From Stenurella melanura (taxonomy: Eukaryota > Arthropoda > Insecta > Coleoptera > Cerambycidae), in NCBI GenBank assembly GCA_963583905.1, contig OY757311.1, positions 146,505,686 to 146,569,685 on the forward strand: DNA of 64,000 bases, written 5' to 3'. The translations under genes and the position numbers were made by a program. Every line of letters starts with the position of its first letter. Position 1 is the stretch's first letter. A model generated the notes under the pieces. It saw nothing but the letters and a program-made list of their open reading frames with translations. It ran no database searches and was not told the DNA's origin. This document shows, piece by piece, positions 23,709 through 35,840 of the stretch.

Positions 23709-24322
23709 CTGTATTTGTAACCTCAGTTAAATGTACCCACGCAAATTTTGTTGCAGATTTGTGTCTCCCCTATAAGGGGGCCTGAAAGTGCAAAATTATA
23801 ACAAAACATGTTTGTGCATATTCCCCCCATTTTATTTTGGTGGCGAGATAGTTTTTGTCGATTATCTCGCTTGTTATCGATTTCTCGATGAAAACTCATG
23901 AGTGAAATTGCAGAGAATAAAATTCCCTGTAATTTTGTTCCTTAGTCATTTTGCGAAGAAATAATTATTTCCGGCGATATTGCGCGCGACAGAGAAAATT
24001 TTTTCCCTCAAATTTAAAATTTCCACGTTTCATGACATTCTAAACTTATTTCAAACATTTTTTTTGACAATAAAAAACCAGTTTTGAAAATAAAAAAAAA
24101 ATTTGAAAATTTATTCGAATTTTTATATTTTTAGCGCTACGCCCGCCCTGTATAAATAAAGAGAGAAGTTCTGTGTAAATACCTTTACCTTGGGACTTTC
24201 CTGGCGGAATATGTACAAACATTTTTTGTCATAATTTTGCACTTTCAGCCCCCCCTACAGGGGAGACACAAATCGACATCAAAATTTCCCTGGGTACATT
24301 TAAGTGAGGTTACCATACCAAT
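23709..24322. mobile_element. MITE with TIRs of about 120 bp
   Basis: GTAACCTCAGTTAAATGTAC at the left is mirrored by GTACATTTAAGTGAGGTTAC at the right, with further matching through TTTGTGTCTCCCCTATA/TACAGGGGAGACACAAA and GTGCAAAATTATAAC/GTCATAATTTTGCAC. Its interior shares sequence with the insertion at 16263-18787. Confidence 0.8.
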
Positions 24323-25020
24323 TTGAAATTTCAGACGAAATGGCTGGGCTATAAAAAATATTTCTTCTAATAAAACATTTTTCTTAGGTTACACTAGACC
24401 TAGCCTAGTGAAAATCTAAAAGTATTACCAGTACAGAAAATCTTTGAACTACAGTAAGAATTACATAGGAAAGCAATTTTAATTTGGAGGTAACTGAAAA
24501 CAGTTAAGCTTATCAGCAGTAGGCATAATCAAATATTGTTGATTATTAAGAATTGACAGGATAATGATATCAGAGTGTTCAAAGATAATCGACAAGACTC
24601 TGAAAATGTGAAAATAAACGTCGATAACAAAAATTGCTTTATTTTATTTTCCCGTCGTCAACAATGCGAGGTCTTTAACCGCCACAAAACAAGTTATGAC
24701 GTCACCTTTTGCGCGTTGGCGGTAAGGCCAATTAAAACTCATAAACGCAATGGGGTAATTAGTTATTAAACGTTGTTTTTGTTACTTTTAATTTACATCC
24801 TTTCACGTTTGTTTCGTTAATTTTTATGTTACATCTTTTTTGGTGATCTTTCCGAAAGTATTATTTTCAACGTGGAGCGAAATGCTATTCCCATTTTAGG
24901 ATTTTGCGCCATTTCTCATCGTTTATTTAATAATGGCGAACATTGTAAAATCTGAATGGGAGTATTGAGAAGGTTTTGTTTTTGGTGACCCATCTTGTGG
25001 ACTGACCATTAATAATTGAA

Positions 25021-25790
25021 CTTAAGGTGGCCATTCCCTAGAATAGTATACTCTACAGCAAGTTCTGGAATGTCCCATATTCCACACGAGCGAGAAGTTT
25101 GCAGTTCGAGCCGAAGGCGAGGACCACGGTTCGTGTGTGTGGGATATGCCATTCCAAACGTGTTGAGACTATACTTTCTCTAGCAAGAAATTACACAGAA
25201 AAACATCAAAACGTCAAATGCAAGCTATACGTAACCATAGCACCCAAACCATTAAATGTGGCTTAACGGCTTATGATTTGTCGGAAGCCGTACGGTATTA
25301 TACCAGAACAGTGTGTTGGAATGATACTGGTTCCAACACAATTTTTAGTTGTGGAATTTGCAGTTTCCGAAATAGTGTTAGAGAAAGAGACATCCGATAG
25401 GGAAATATTTATTATTTTTCGTCATAACTTTTTTTCTTAGTACGTATATTTAATAAAAACAACTATAAGACTACCTAAGTAGAACCATAATAAGAGTATT
25501 ACTATGAATTTTCACTCAATAATTCCAGTGGTTTGCAAAATAGTTTAATTTAAAACTATGAAATAAAAGAAAATTTATAAATTATGCTGTAATTTTTAAA
25601 TTTAAATCTAACTATTTTGCTAACCACTGAAATTATTGAGTGAAAATTCATAGTAGTAGTCTTGTTAAGGTTCTACTTAGGTAGTCTTATAGTTTTTTTT
25701 AATATACGTACTAAAAGGAGAAAGTTATGGCCAAAAATAGATAGTATTTCCCTATCGGATGTCTCTTTCTAGAAAATGGCCACCTTAACA
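25021..25790. mobile_element. Foldback element with a second internal palindrome
   Basis: The outer ends CTTAAGGTGGCCATT and AATGGCCACCTTAA are exact complements. A second pair at about 25379-25568 and 25605-25773 (GACATCCGATAGGGAAATA / TATTTCCCTATCGGATGTC, then ACTATAAGACTACCTAAGTAGAACC inverted) forms arms of about 180 bp around a 40-nt loop. No coding function was seen. Confidence 0.75.
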
Positions 25791-25857
25791 AGAAAGTTTG
25801 TTATCGTTAGGTGCTGGTTATGCTCTGATCACGTTGGATAGCATTGTGTAATACACT

Positions 25858-26522
25858 TTTTTTTTTGGTAGGGGAAATCCTCATGGACTACCGGCTAAAA
25901 CCCCTCCCTCTTCAGCACCGGCACCCGGAATCGCGCAATCATTACTACAGGTACCGTGCAGGACTGGCCGTATGTGTTAGGCCGTTCTTTCGTGCTTGTC
26001 TTTCCTTCCCATGATGACTGGGATTGATTGGTGCTCAGAGCTTAGCATTATCGTGACTAAGTTGTCCACATTTAGATCCTGCCCAAGGATCCTAGTGGCG
26101 TTCTCACGTTCCGTGCTCCATCGGGGACAAATGAAAAACGTATGTTCCACAAAGTCTGCCATGGGGCAGTATACAGATGTCTGTTGCTCTTTTGCCTATG
26201 CCTTGTCAGATAAGAGCCAAAGTTACCGTTTCCACTCAGAATTTGTGTGAGGTGGTACCCTAATTGTCCGTGTTTGCGCTTTACCCATGGTTGTATATTC
26301 GGTATAAGGGACCTGGTCCAGCTACCTTCGGCCGCGTTGTTCCAGCGTGCCTGCCAGCGCTCCATGAGGCAAGTGCGTTGTCCTCTTCGTGGTTATATGC
26401 GCGCTCCCTAGCCAGTAAGTCTATGGGTGGAGTTGCGGCAATTACCTGCAGGGCTACAGTAGAGACTGTACGATATGCGCTAGAGATTCTGATAAGCGTA
26501 CCCCGTTGAATTTTAAATAATC
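25858..26522 (-). mobile_element. R1-clade LINE 3' fragment with target duplication
   Basis: The poly-A tail appears as T's at 25857-25867. The 14-bp flanks TTGTGTAATACACT (25844-25857) and TTGTGTAATATACT (26523-26536) differ by one base and look like a target-site duplication. The C-terminus of ORF2 is spread over several frames: QRGTLIRISSAYRTVST (near 26510), SLIPNIQPWVKRKHGQLGYH (near 26300) and VEHTFFICPRW (near 26150). These are characteristic of R1-clade LINEs. It is 5'-truncated and frameshifted. Confidence 0.85.
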
Positions 26523-27700
26523 TTGTGTAATATACTACCCCCTTTATCAGTAAAACACCAACGTTCACGCTATGACTTTTATTTTTCTCCACCTCTGTCG
26601 TGTTGAATACATACTGAATACATTCTAATCTACAAACCTCTGTGTTTATCTTTTGCTGGTTACATAAAAATGCTAATTCTATTAATTTATCCAACGACAA
26701 TGGAATCTTAATAATTAGTACAAAAAAGTTTACGCTTTAAAAATTACCGCCCTTTACTCTAGAGGGGTAGGCAAAAAAGTAAAATGCTAAGCACCGAATC
26801 TGATATAGAATCATATTGTAAGAGAAAGATGGTTTACAATTTTTCATGAAAATTTGTATTTTCCAAATTATATCGATTTGAAGATTACGATTTTAGCTTT
26901 AAAAGATTGGTACCTTGTGACTGTTCTTCGTAAATAACTCAAAAGTCTTACATTTATGGAGAAAGTGGTATGGTACAAAAATAATGTTATGAAATTGTAA
27001 CTGCTTAGTTTTTGTTTATTTCTGTACGATGAATAGTTCCAAAAATATGACAGTTTAAAAATGGCGCTCTAACGTTTATCAATCGAGATATAATGTTTAA
27101 ATCTCAAACATGTTAGAAACAATCAGTATATATGGTGTTAAAAATGCAAATAATAGAAATTAAATGGTTTAAAGTACTCTTTCACATGATTTTTCTTCCA
27201 TCCGTAGAGCTTGAAAAATATCGATGTTATGTGCAAAACAATGAGTGTTTTGTATTTTTTTTAATAAAAAATTAGGATATTCCTGCTGTCATTGGCCATA
27301 GAACAGAAATTTCAAAAATTTAAAAATTTCAAATTTTTATAAATATATAGCATTACCAACATGCTCTGATTTTGAGAGCTTCAATTTATCAAGTTTTGAA
27401 GAAACATGAGATTTAAATGTATTTCTTTGTCACTAAATGTTCAAGCCTCACATATGCAATGTCATATTTCCGGAACTATTAATTCTACAACTATTTTAAA
27501 AAACAAATTAATATTCTTTATTGTCCTAATGCAATTGTTTTGCAGTTATTTACAAAGAAAGAAATTTTTTTCAGCAAAATTGTAAAATTTTTCTTAATTT
27601 AAAGTAGGTATATCTTTAAAGACGACTGCTTGTGAAATGTCAAAAAATTAGAGCATATGCTATATATTAATTAAAACTGGTACAGATTTTTTGAATTTCC

Positions 27701-27703
<3 letters not shown>

Positions 27704-27741
<38 letters not shown>
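27704..27741. repeat. (AAT)n microsatellite, LINE tail
   Basis: An uninterrupted trinucleotide run of about 12 units forms the 3' tail of the adjacent LINE. Confidence 0.9.
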
Positions 27742-27902
27742 TTATTGGTGTTAATATACAAACCAGTATTTACACAGGTCAGGAAAACATCGGAATACAC
27801 AAATGCATAATTACAAACACAGACACTTTATAAAATGCCATTGTAAACAAATACAGTAAAATAAATTTATAATATTATAATCACTAATGGGGGTTATTAT
27901 TA

Positions 27903-29313
27903 TTAAAAATTATTATAATTTGACAAAAAGTACTCCTCAAATGTATAAAAAGCATTGGCTGTCAGAAATGATTTCACAGTTTTCTTAAACAAGTTATATT
28001 CTAGCTCTCTAATATGTATGGGTAAAGCAAATGGCATAGTAATTGGTTCCAGAACGAGATTTTGATAGACGTAAAAAATTTGTACATATATTACTACTAT
28101 TTCTCGTGGGATATTTATGAACATCACTATGAGAATACTTTACCGGATTTTGCTTGACGTACAGTAGACATTGAAGTATATATGTACAGGGAAAAGTTAA
28201 AATAGCTAGCTTTTTAAAAGCATCCCTACAGTCGTCTCTATATTTCAAACCGTATACAATTCGTATGGCTCTCCTCTGTAATGCAAATACTCTAACACAA
28301 TGGTTGGAATGGCCCCAGACCAAAATAGCGTAGGATAAAGATGAATGAATTTGACCATGATAAGCTGTGATAAGTACTTTTTGGGATACATTATTCGCAA
28401 TATTTCTAAGAAGATATATTTTAGTCGAAATTTTCTTGCAGACATAATTAACGTGTTGCTCCCATGTTAGTTTACTGTCTAGATAGACCCCAAGGAATTT
28501 AATACTATCTTTATTGTCTCTTACTGCAACATTTCTTAAACTAAAAACCATTGTTTCGGTTTTAGACTGGTTTAAACTCAGTCGGTTTGCTACGAACCAA
28601 TTCTGAGCTTTCGACTGTGAGTCATTCACCTTAGAGTACAAAGTTCCTATATTTTTATGTGAATTGATGATGGTGGTATCATCAGCAAACAAAACGAATG
28701 TTGAGGAAGATATGTTACTTAAATCATTAATGTAAATAAGAAATAATATAGGACCAAGTATGGATCCTTGCGGCACTCCATGGTTCATTTCTAGCAAGCC
28801 AGAATTTATATTTTGATAAGTCACATATTGGTATCGTTTGGTAAGGTAAGATCGTATTAAATTTATGCTACTTATGTCGAAATTATAAAAGCCTAATTTG
28901 CTTATTAAAACGTCATGTGACACACAGTCAAAAGCCTTAGAGAGGTCTAGAAACTGAGCATGTATATATTCACATTCTTCATATCCTTTACTTATTGTTT
29001 CAGATAATTTGTTTATGGCTAGGGTTGTTGACAATTTAGCTCTGAAACCAAACTGATTTGTTGAGAATAGATTGTTTGATTCAAAATAGTGAGTTAACTG
29101 AATTTTTATAATGGTTTCCAGTATTTTTGAAAATAATGGCAGAATAGATATTGGTCTATAATTTTCAACGTCGTGAATAGAAACTTTTTTGTGCAGAGGT
29201 AACACTTTTGACAGTTTCAGTATATCAGGGAACGAACTGGTACGAATACAAATATTTATTAAATTTGTAAGAGGTATTAATATTATGTATCTTATGGCAT
29301 TTAAAATTTTCAT
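27903..29313 (-). pseudogene. LINE reverse transcriptase, nearly intact core with one late frameshift
   Basis: A 434-codon frame from 29313 to 28009 contains ENYRPISILPLFSKILE, motif A FLDLSKAFDCVSHD, motif B HGVPQGSILGPILFLIYIND, motif C FVLFADDTT and the thumb motif LSYAILVWG. Near 28030 the frame is lost. The C-terminus continues in another frame (ALPIHIRELEYNLFKKTVKS) to 27903. The endonuclease half is missing at the 5' end. The FADD catalytic box is intact, so this is a relatively young copy. The clade is probably CR1/Jockey-like; this is an inference from the motif wording and the (TAA)n tail. Confidence 0.85.
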
Positions 29314-31007
29314 ATTGATAATATAATAAATTATATGACCAATAGCAGCAGGAAAATCCTAAATTTTTATTTCAAAAATAATTATAAAGCACTCATAGTT
29401 TTGCACATAACATTGTTATCTTTCAAGCTGTACGGATATAAAAAAATCCTATAAAAGAATGCTTCAAGCCTCTTAATTTCTATAATGTTTTTTTAACATC
29501 ATACTGATTGTTTCTGACATGTTTGAGATTTAAACATTATATCTCGATTGATAAACGTTAGAGCGCCATTTTTAAACTATCATATTCATATTCATCGTAC
29601 AGAAATAAACACAAACTGAAATAATTGTAATTTCATAATCTTATTTTTTGTATCATACCACTTTTCCATAAATGTAAGACTTTTGAGTTATTTACAAAAA
29701 ACAGTCTCAAGGTGCCAATTTTTTAAAGCTAAAATCGTAATATTCAAATTAGTCGGGGCAAACTAAATTTGAGCACGGAAAAATAGAAACCAGAACTAGC
29801 CCAACGGGAAATGGTTGGGGGGGTTACTAACATGAAAAAAAAAATAAATGCAGTTACTGACCTTGGGGACTAACTTAAGGGGGGGCGGTAAAGTGAAAAA
29901 AATTCAAAGTCAATAGTTTGGATGCGTACTACGAGAAAATTTGACGTCGGAGATAAAAATGTTCAACAGCAAAGTTGTAGGTAATAAAAAGATATTTCAT
30001 TTTTGTTAAGGGTACTTTTCATCATAACCTCAAAATTATCGAGAAATTTAAAAATTTTCCAAAAAATAATAAAATTTTCGTTTTTATATTATAACTTTTA
30101 TAAAAATTAATGAATTGTTATGAAACTTGGTGAAAAGATACCTTTATATATTATAAATAACCAAAAAAATTTTCAAAAGAAAATAATGGAAAATTTTTGA
30201 TTTTGAATTTTTTCAAAAAAAAAAAGTCCTTTTTTCAGACGAAAATTGTATGGTGGAAAATCATCGTAAATAGATTTTTCAAAGCTCATTTTGTTTGTTT
30301 TTTCGTCTACTTTTTGATAAATCAGAGACACAATATAGCTTCTATTTAAGAATATGCTAAAAAATGCAAAAAACGAAAAAAGTCAATTTTGAAAAAAAAA
30401 AATTTCAGTAATTGTTGATAATTTTGTTTAAATTTCAAAAAAATGTTAAAATTAATTTCACCAATCGATTCTACGTGAAAAAATATTTAAGACACTGTAT
30501 TTTGTTGTTAAAAATTACTCCAATATTTAGGGGTGGTAAAGGGTTGCTTCTGGAGGTTGAATAAAGTAATGATCGTTCTCATGCAATTTTCGGCTAAAAT
30601 TGACGTTAAACAAAAAATTAGTAATCAATAAAAGTTGTAGATTTTGAAAAATTCTTCAAGTTTTGTAGAGGTCATTTTTACCATAACCTCAAAATTAAAA
30701 AAAAAAATGCAACAAATGTATTTTTTTACATTTTTTACTTTTTTAAACTTTCTTATTATTTCTTTTCTTCTTATTTTTGTGTACTTAGTAGACAAAATGT
30801 GTGGTTGAATAAAAGTATTATAGTAATGATATTAGAAAACTTTAAAAATTAGAAAAAATATACGGAAAGATTAACGCGCATGATCAGAACTACAGACAGT
30901 ACACCCATCTCTCAATCATATAGGCTCTATGGGTATTTGTTATACACGAGGCTTTTATTTTCCGCCATACCATTGCTACGCAGCTGTCCCAGCACGTGCG
31001 TTCTCAG

Positions 31008-31883
31008 CAGCGTTGCCAATGTGTGAGTAATTGCTCACATTGTGATCGTTTGGAAGGTTGTGGAGAAAATGTGTGAGGAATGACCCAATTGTGAGGATTC
31101 TGTGAGGATTGGGTGAAGATTTCGGTATTATTAAATAAATAATCATATTTAATGAGATTCAACTGCACACGTTGACTCATTACGCTACAATGTGAAATGT
31201 AAGCTTATTAGCAATGTTGCGACAGTGGTCGTGCCCGTTTCCCACAGAGAGACATCTGTCAATAAGCCACTTTTAGCTGGCCCCTGGCCCTGATTCCTGT
31301 CTCAGATTTAAAACTAAGTTCTTTTAGTTTGTGTCCAGTGATGTTACATGCAGTTACCGATTTTTTGGTAGATCTACCGAATTTGGATGAAGTCTACCGA
31401 ATTACAGATTTATTCTGAAATTCTATCGAAAATTTAAGAGTGTATAGGTAGCTTATGAACCGAGCTGGTCCGAAAACCTGGAAAGTCCCCCACCCGGCCT
31501 CCACAAATTTCCTAGTTATATTTACAGTGCATAAATAAATAAATAAATAAATAAATGAAAAAAAAAAACCTGTTCTGTAATTGGGTATCTTATCTGTTGA
31601 ACAGTGTATGCAATAAAATAAATAAATTATTGATCTTATTATTCTTTTGAGATTTTATATTAACCTGGAATATCCCCCCCCCCCCGCTCTTAAAAACAGA
31701 AATCGCAGTCAAAGTTATTACAAATTTTGTTTTAAAAGAATTTTTAGAATATGATAGTCTAAAAATAAATGTCCTTTTGAGGCTGTGAGGATTTTGTGAG
31801 GATTTTAAAGCTGCTGTGAGGAAAACGTGAGTATTTTTAATCAATTTGTGGAGTATTTTGGTAACTCGCATCTGGCAACACTG
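31008..31883. mobile_element. hAT-type MITE with perfect 8-bp target duplication
   Basis: The ends CAGCGTTGCCAA and TGGCAACACTG are hAT-like TIRs. The octamer GTTCTCAG flanks both sides (31000-31007 and 31884-31891). The 876-bp body contains repeated GTGAGGATT words at both ends (31098-31116 and 31785-31830) and microsatellite-like (AAAT)n near 31536. No coding sequence is present. Confidence 0.92.
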
Positions 31884-32188
31884 GTTCTCAGTTAGAAAGT
31901 ATCATCCATCTGAATAACATCATTTGTAAAACTTTTTCACCTGGAAATTTTAAAAATGTAAGTCAAATTGAATTATTTTCAAAATTTGCTCCGATATTGT
32001 ATATTCTTCTTGTTTATCGGTTTAATTTAAACGATAACAATAAAGTTTTAAAATTTTATAATTTTAGTTAATGCAACGATACATTACGTACTTAAATACA
32101 TAGCAATGAAAAAAAATTAAATATTTATATTATTAATATAACAATTTTAATATAATTTTAATGAATAAGTCCTCAAAATAATATAAAC

Positions 32189-32311
32189 AATGAGGAAGTC
32201 GAAGATGATTTTAAAGAAGAGATGGAGTGTGAAGATTCGCAGTTTAGCGAAGAATCGGAGGGTGAAGAAGAAGAACTGATTCATGTAAATAAAAGAAAAA
32301 GATTAGTGTAG
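32189..32311 (+). pseudogene. Short acidic reading frame with a basic C-terminus
   Basis: The last in-frame stop before it is at 32162. The frame then reads about 40 residues rich in E and D (EEVEDDFKEEMECEDSQFSE, then a run of glutamates) and ends in KRKRLV and TAG. A polyadenylation-like AATAAA follows at about 32394. The composition is strongly non-random for this A+T-rich context, which suggests a real C-terminal exon or a decayed element gene. I recognise no family. Confidence 0.35.
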
Positions 32312-34227
32312 TTTGCAATGTGTATTTTTAAGATCTAATCATTTTTTTTATAATAAAAAGTTCTTTTTCTTAAGTTTTGATCATATTTTAACAAAATAAA
32401 TACATATTCTCCTCATGAACTTCCTATGAGTTTCCTCAAAATCTTGAACATTTTTTCCAAATTAAAGTTACAACTATAATACTTTTATTCAACCACACAT
32501 TTTGTCTACTAAGTACACAAAAATAAGAAGAAAATAAATAATAAGAAAGTTTAAAAAAGTAAAAAATGTAAAAAAATACATTTGTTGCATTTTTTTTTAA
32601 TTTTGAGGTTACGGTAAAAATGACCTCTACAAAACTTGAAGAATTTTTCAAAATCTACAACTTTTATTGGTTACTAATTTTTTGTTTAACGTCAATTTTA
32701 GCCGAAAATTGCATGAGAACGATCATTAATTTATTCACCCTCCAGAAGCAACCCTTTACCACCCCTAAATATTGGAGTAATTTTTAATAACAAAATACAG
32801 TTTCTTAAATATTTTTTGACGTAGAATCGATTGGTGAAATTAATTTTAACATTTTTTTGAAATTTAAACAAAATTATCAACAATTACTGAATTTTTTTTT
32901 TTTCAAAATTGACTTTTTTCGTTTTTTGCATTTTTTAGCATATTCTTAAATAGAAGCTATATTGTGTCTCTGATTTATCAAAAAGTAGACGAAAAAACAA
33001 ACAAAATGAGCTTTGAAAAATCTATTTACGATGATTTTCCACCATACAATTTTCGTCTGAAAAAAGGACTTTTTTTTTTTGAAAAAATTCAAAATCAAAA
33101 ATTTTCCATTATTTTCTTTTGAAAATTTTTTTGGTTATTTATAATATATAAAGGTATCTTTTCACCAAGTTTCATAACAATTCATTAATTTTTATAAAAG
33201 TTATAATATAAAAACGAAAATTTTATTATTTTTTGGAAAATTTTTAAATTTCTCGATAATTTTGAGGTTATGATGAAAAGTACCCTTAACAAAAATGAAA
33301 GATCTTTTTATTACCTACAACTTTGCTGTTGAACATTTTTATCTCCGACGTCAAATTTTCTCGTAATACGCATCCAAACTATTGACTTTGAATTTTTTTC
33401 ACTTTACCCCCCCCCGTTAAGTTAGTCCCCAAGGTCAGTAACTGCATTTATTTTTTTTTTCATGTTAGTAACCCCCCCCAACCATTTCCCGTTGGGCTAG
33501 TTCTGGTTTCTATTTTTCCGTATTCTGATTAAAATTATGTTAGTTTGCCCCGACTAAATCGTTATAACTTGGAAAATATAAATTTTCATGAAAATTTGTA
33601 AACCACCTTTCTTTCTTACGATGATATTCAATATCAGATTCGGTGGTTACTATTTTGATTTTTTGCCCACCCTTCTAAAGAGAGTGGGAACCACCCTCAA
33701 GTAAATAACGGTAATTTTTAAAGAGCAAACTTTTTTATACTCAGTATTAGAAACACAATGCAAAAAAAATCATGAAAATTCATTCATGGGTTCCGAGGTA
33801 AAAACCTAATTGCACTGGACTATACAGGGTGTCCCAGAATTGAGTTCCGGGGGGAACCTGTGATTCCTGAGTTCATATTGGGCCCGCATAACCCAACTTA
33901 CCTCAGTCCAAAAATGCTTCCCTGAGGAAGTACATCCTCTTAAAGCAGAACAGAGTGAAACATTTTTTCCCAATAATTTCCGTTATATTAAAGATAATAT
34001 TTTCAAATTTTGATGGGAGCTATATCTTTATAAGTGCTCTATGTAAACTTGACAACAACCAAATATCTTTTGTTTCTCAATTTTTTCTCATAATAATTAA
34101 TATTTGATTGGCTATATTTTTTTAATCGCCATGTAAAATTACGGAATACTTACGGAATAAAAAGATGCTCTTAAAATTGTGTGTAATATTAATCAAAATA
34201 CAAGGAATTATCTTTGTTTCCTCCATT

Positions 34228-35840
34228 CAGTGTTGTAACTAGGGCAGGGCAACCGGGGCCCAAGCCAGGGGCGCAAGCCTCATGGGGCGCAATATGTCAG
34301 GCGGACAAATATCGCTACTTGAAATCACGCCACGACACTGGATATGATCCTGCGTCGAGCGCAGTGCGCTTGAGCAAGTGCAAGTGATAGGTATGTTCAT
34401 TAGTTCATTTGTGCTGATTTAAAGCTACTTTGAGCATTTAAATAAAGATAATGCAATCGCAAATAATGTGAGTGCAAGAGAGATAATGCATTTTAAAGTT
34501 GCTATCAACACAAATGAACATACCTGAAAAGAAGCAACGTTTTTAACCGAAATTGCGTATTATTAGTTTCAAATTTGTGTGCAACATTTTTACTATATGC
34601 AGCCCATTCTTTAAATTTAGTTGGGGTGCATGCAGCAAGCTCTTGTATTATCAGAAATGGTAACATTCTTCGGCACCTTGCAACATATATTTACTTCCTT
34701 TTCGGGGTTGGGAAGCTTTGTCAAATTTGAAATTGACTCTAAAAGGTCATTCTGATACTAGATGGTCATCAAAGTATCAGTCAGTTCACTCCTTGTTTTC
34801 TCATTTACCCGAAGTAAAAGTTCTACATGCGATTTCTGAAGGAACAGGTGAAAATGATGAAATAACCTATTCCACAGACTCTGTTTCATCAGCCCAGAGT
34901 TTGATCAAACTTACTGATTTTCAAGTTATTGGTCTGTTAACTGTGTGGAATCAAATTATTAGTAATATCGACAAGGTAAACAGCATTTTACAATACAAAA
35001 CGCAGTCAATTGAAAGAGCAGCTAAACATTTTGATGGTCTCCATAGGTATTTAAAGAATTTTAGAGAACGAGATTGACAAGGCAATGGACGCCGCAAAGG
35101 ATCTTTTTCAGCGGATTAATATAACACCAGAATTTCCAGAAAAAGAAAACGGAAAATAGAAAAAAATGTTCGATGAGAAGGCCGACGATGAAGCTCAGTC
35201 TTTTACAGACTTGAAGAAATTTAAAATCCAGCTATATAATATACTTGATACGTTAATATCTCAGATGGACTGGAGATTTAAAACTGTCACAGATAGCTTC
35301 AGATTTTTGTTTTCTAACAGGACCCTGTCTTTTGGAAAAAACCTACTGAATATCTTAAAAAAGCAGCAGCTGACTTGGCACTAAAATATAAACAAGATCT
35401 CGATGCAAACGAGCTAAGTTTGGAGATTGAAAGTTTTAAATACCAAGCCTGTTCTTTAATATCCAACCTATAAGGTCTTGCGAAAGATCCTTTAGCGAGC
35501 TGAAATTTGTATTGTAAAAACGTACTTCAGATTGCAAATGGGGCAAGAGCGGTTGAAGATTTTAGCCATGATGTCGATCGAGTATGAAATTGCAGAAAAA
35601 AACAATTACGATGACACTATAGAAACATTTGCCGGTGAAAAATCAAGAAAAGTTGCGTCATGTGCAACAAAGGAGTGTTTTTTTATCTTTTTTAAATAGG
35701 TAAAGATATTATATACTGATTCTTGAAACGAATAGAAAAAATCATAAATCAAACATATATCAACAATCTTCATTAGGGAGGGTGGGGGCGCAAAATTAGG
35801 GTGCTTGCCCTGGGCGCCATGGTTCGTAGCTACGACACTG
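34228..35840. mobile_element. hAT element with perfect 8-bp target duplication
   Basis: The ends CAGTGTTGTAACTAGGGC and TAGCTACGACACTG are hAT TIRs. CCTCCATT flanks both sides (34220-34227 and 35841-35848). It interrupts the TIR element at 33821-36024 and carries a decayed transposase. Confidence 0.93.
34670..35680 (+). pseudogene. hAT transposase remnant (DUF4371/ZMYM-like group)
   Basis: Consecutive frames carry VTFFGTLQHIFTSFSG, then LKLTLKGHSDTRWSSKYQSV (34718-35077), then an interdomain region, then DTLISQMDWRF (35166-35384). A few stops and frameshifts separate them. The HSDTRW motif marks the middle of hAT transposases of the DUF4371-containing group. The zinc finger and the first part of the catalytic core are missing, so this is an internally deleted, dead copy. 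Confidence 0.7.

Larger units (their letters stand above)
27690..29330 (-). mobile_element. 5'-truncated LINE with (TAA)n tail
   Basis: The tail is an (AAT)n run at 27704-27741 on the left, and the coding region runs leftward from 29313. It lies in the loop of the 7-kb foldback element. The 5' end is truncated inside the reverse transcriptase. Confidence 0.85.
29752..33558. mobile_element. 3.8-kb element with TIRs of about 1.1 kb
   Basis: TAGTCGGGGCAAACTAA at the left and TTAGTTTGCCCCGACTA-like sequence at the right bound two near-identical inverted arms, about 29752-30860 and 32460-33558. Many stretches match over tens of bases, such as CTTTTATTGGTTACTAATTT at 32660 against its complement at 30620. 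The middle 1.6 kb carries a hAT MITE and a short acidic frame. The arms look recently duplicated or gene-converted. Confidence 0.85.
26722..33745. mobile_element. Composite foldback element of 7 kb, twice invaded
   Basis: The outer ends AAAAAAGTTTACGCTTTAAA and its complement near 33745 define arms 26722-27300 and, on the right, 29335-29751 plus 33559-33745. The right arm is broken by a 3.8-kb element (29752-33558). The unbroken left arm gives the empty-site sequence and implies an AAT triplet duplicated at the insertion. The loop between the arms holds a LINE (27690-29330). No protein of the foldback element itself is recognisable. Confidence 0.8.

Noticed and set aside
26281..26700. 139-codon minus-strand open frame
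   Set aside because: It crosses the right boundary and target duplication of the R1-type LINE, fusing flanking DNA to LINE sequence. Only the QRGTLIRISSAYRTVST part is real coding ancestry.
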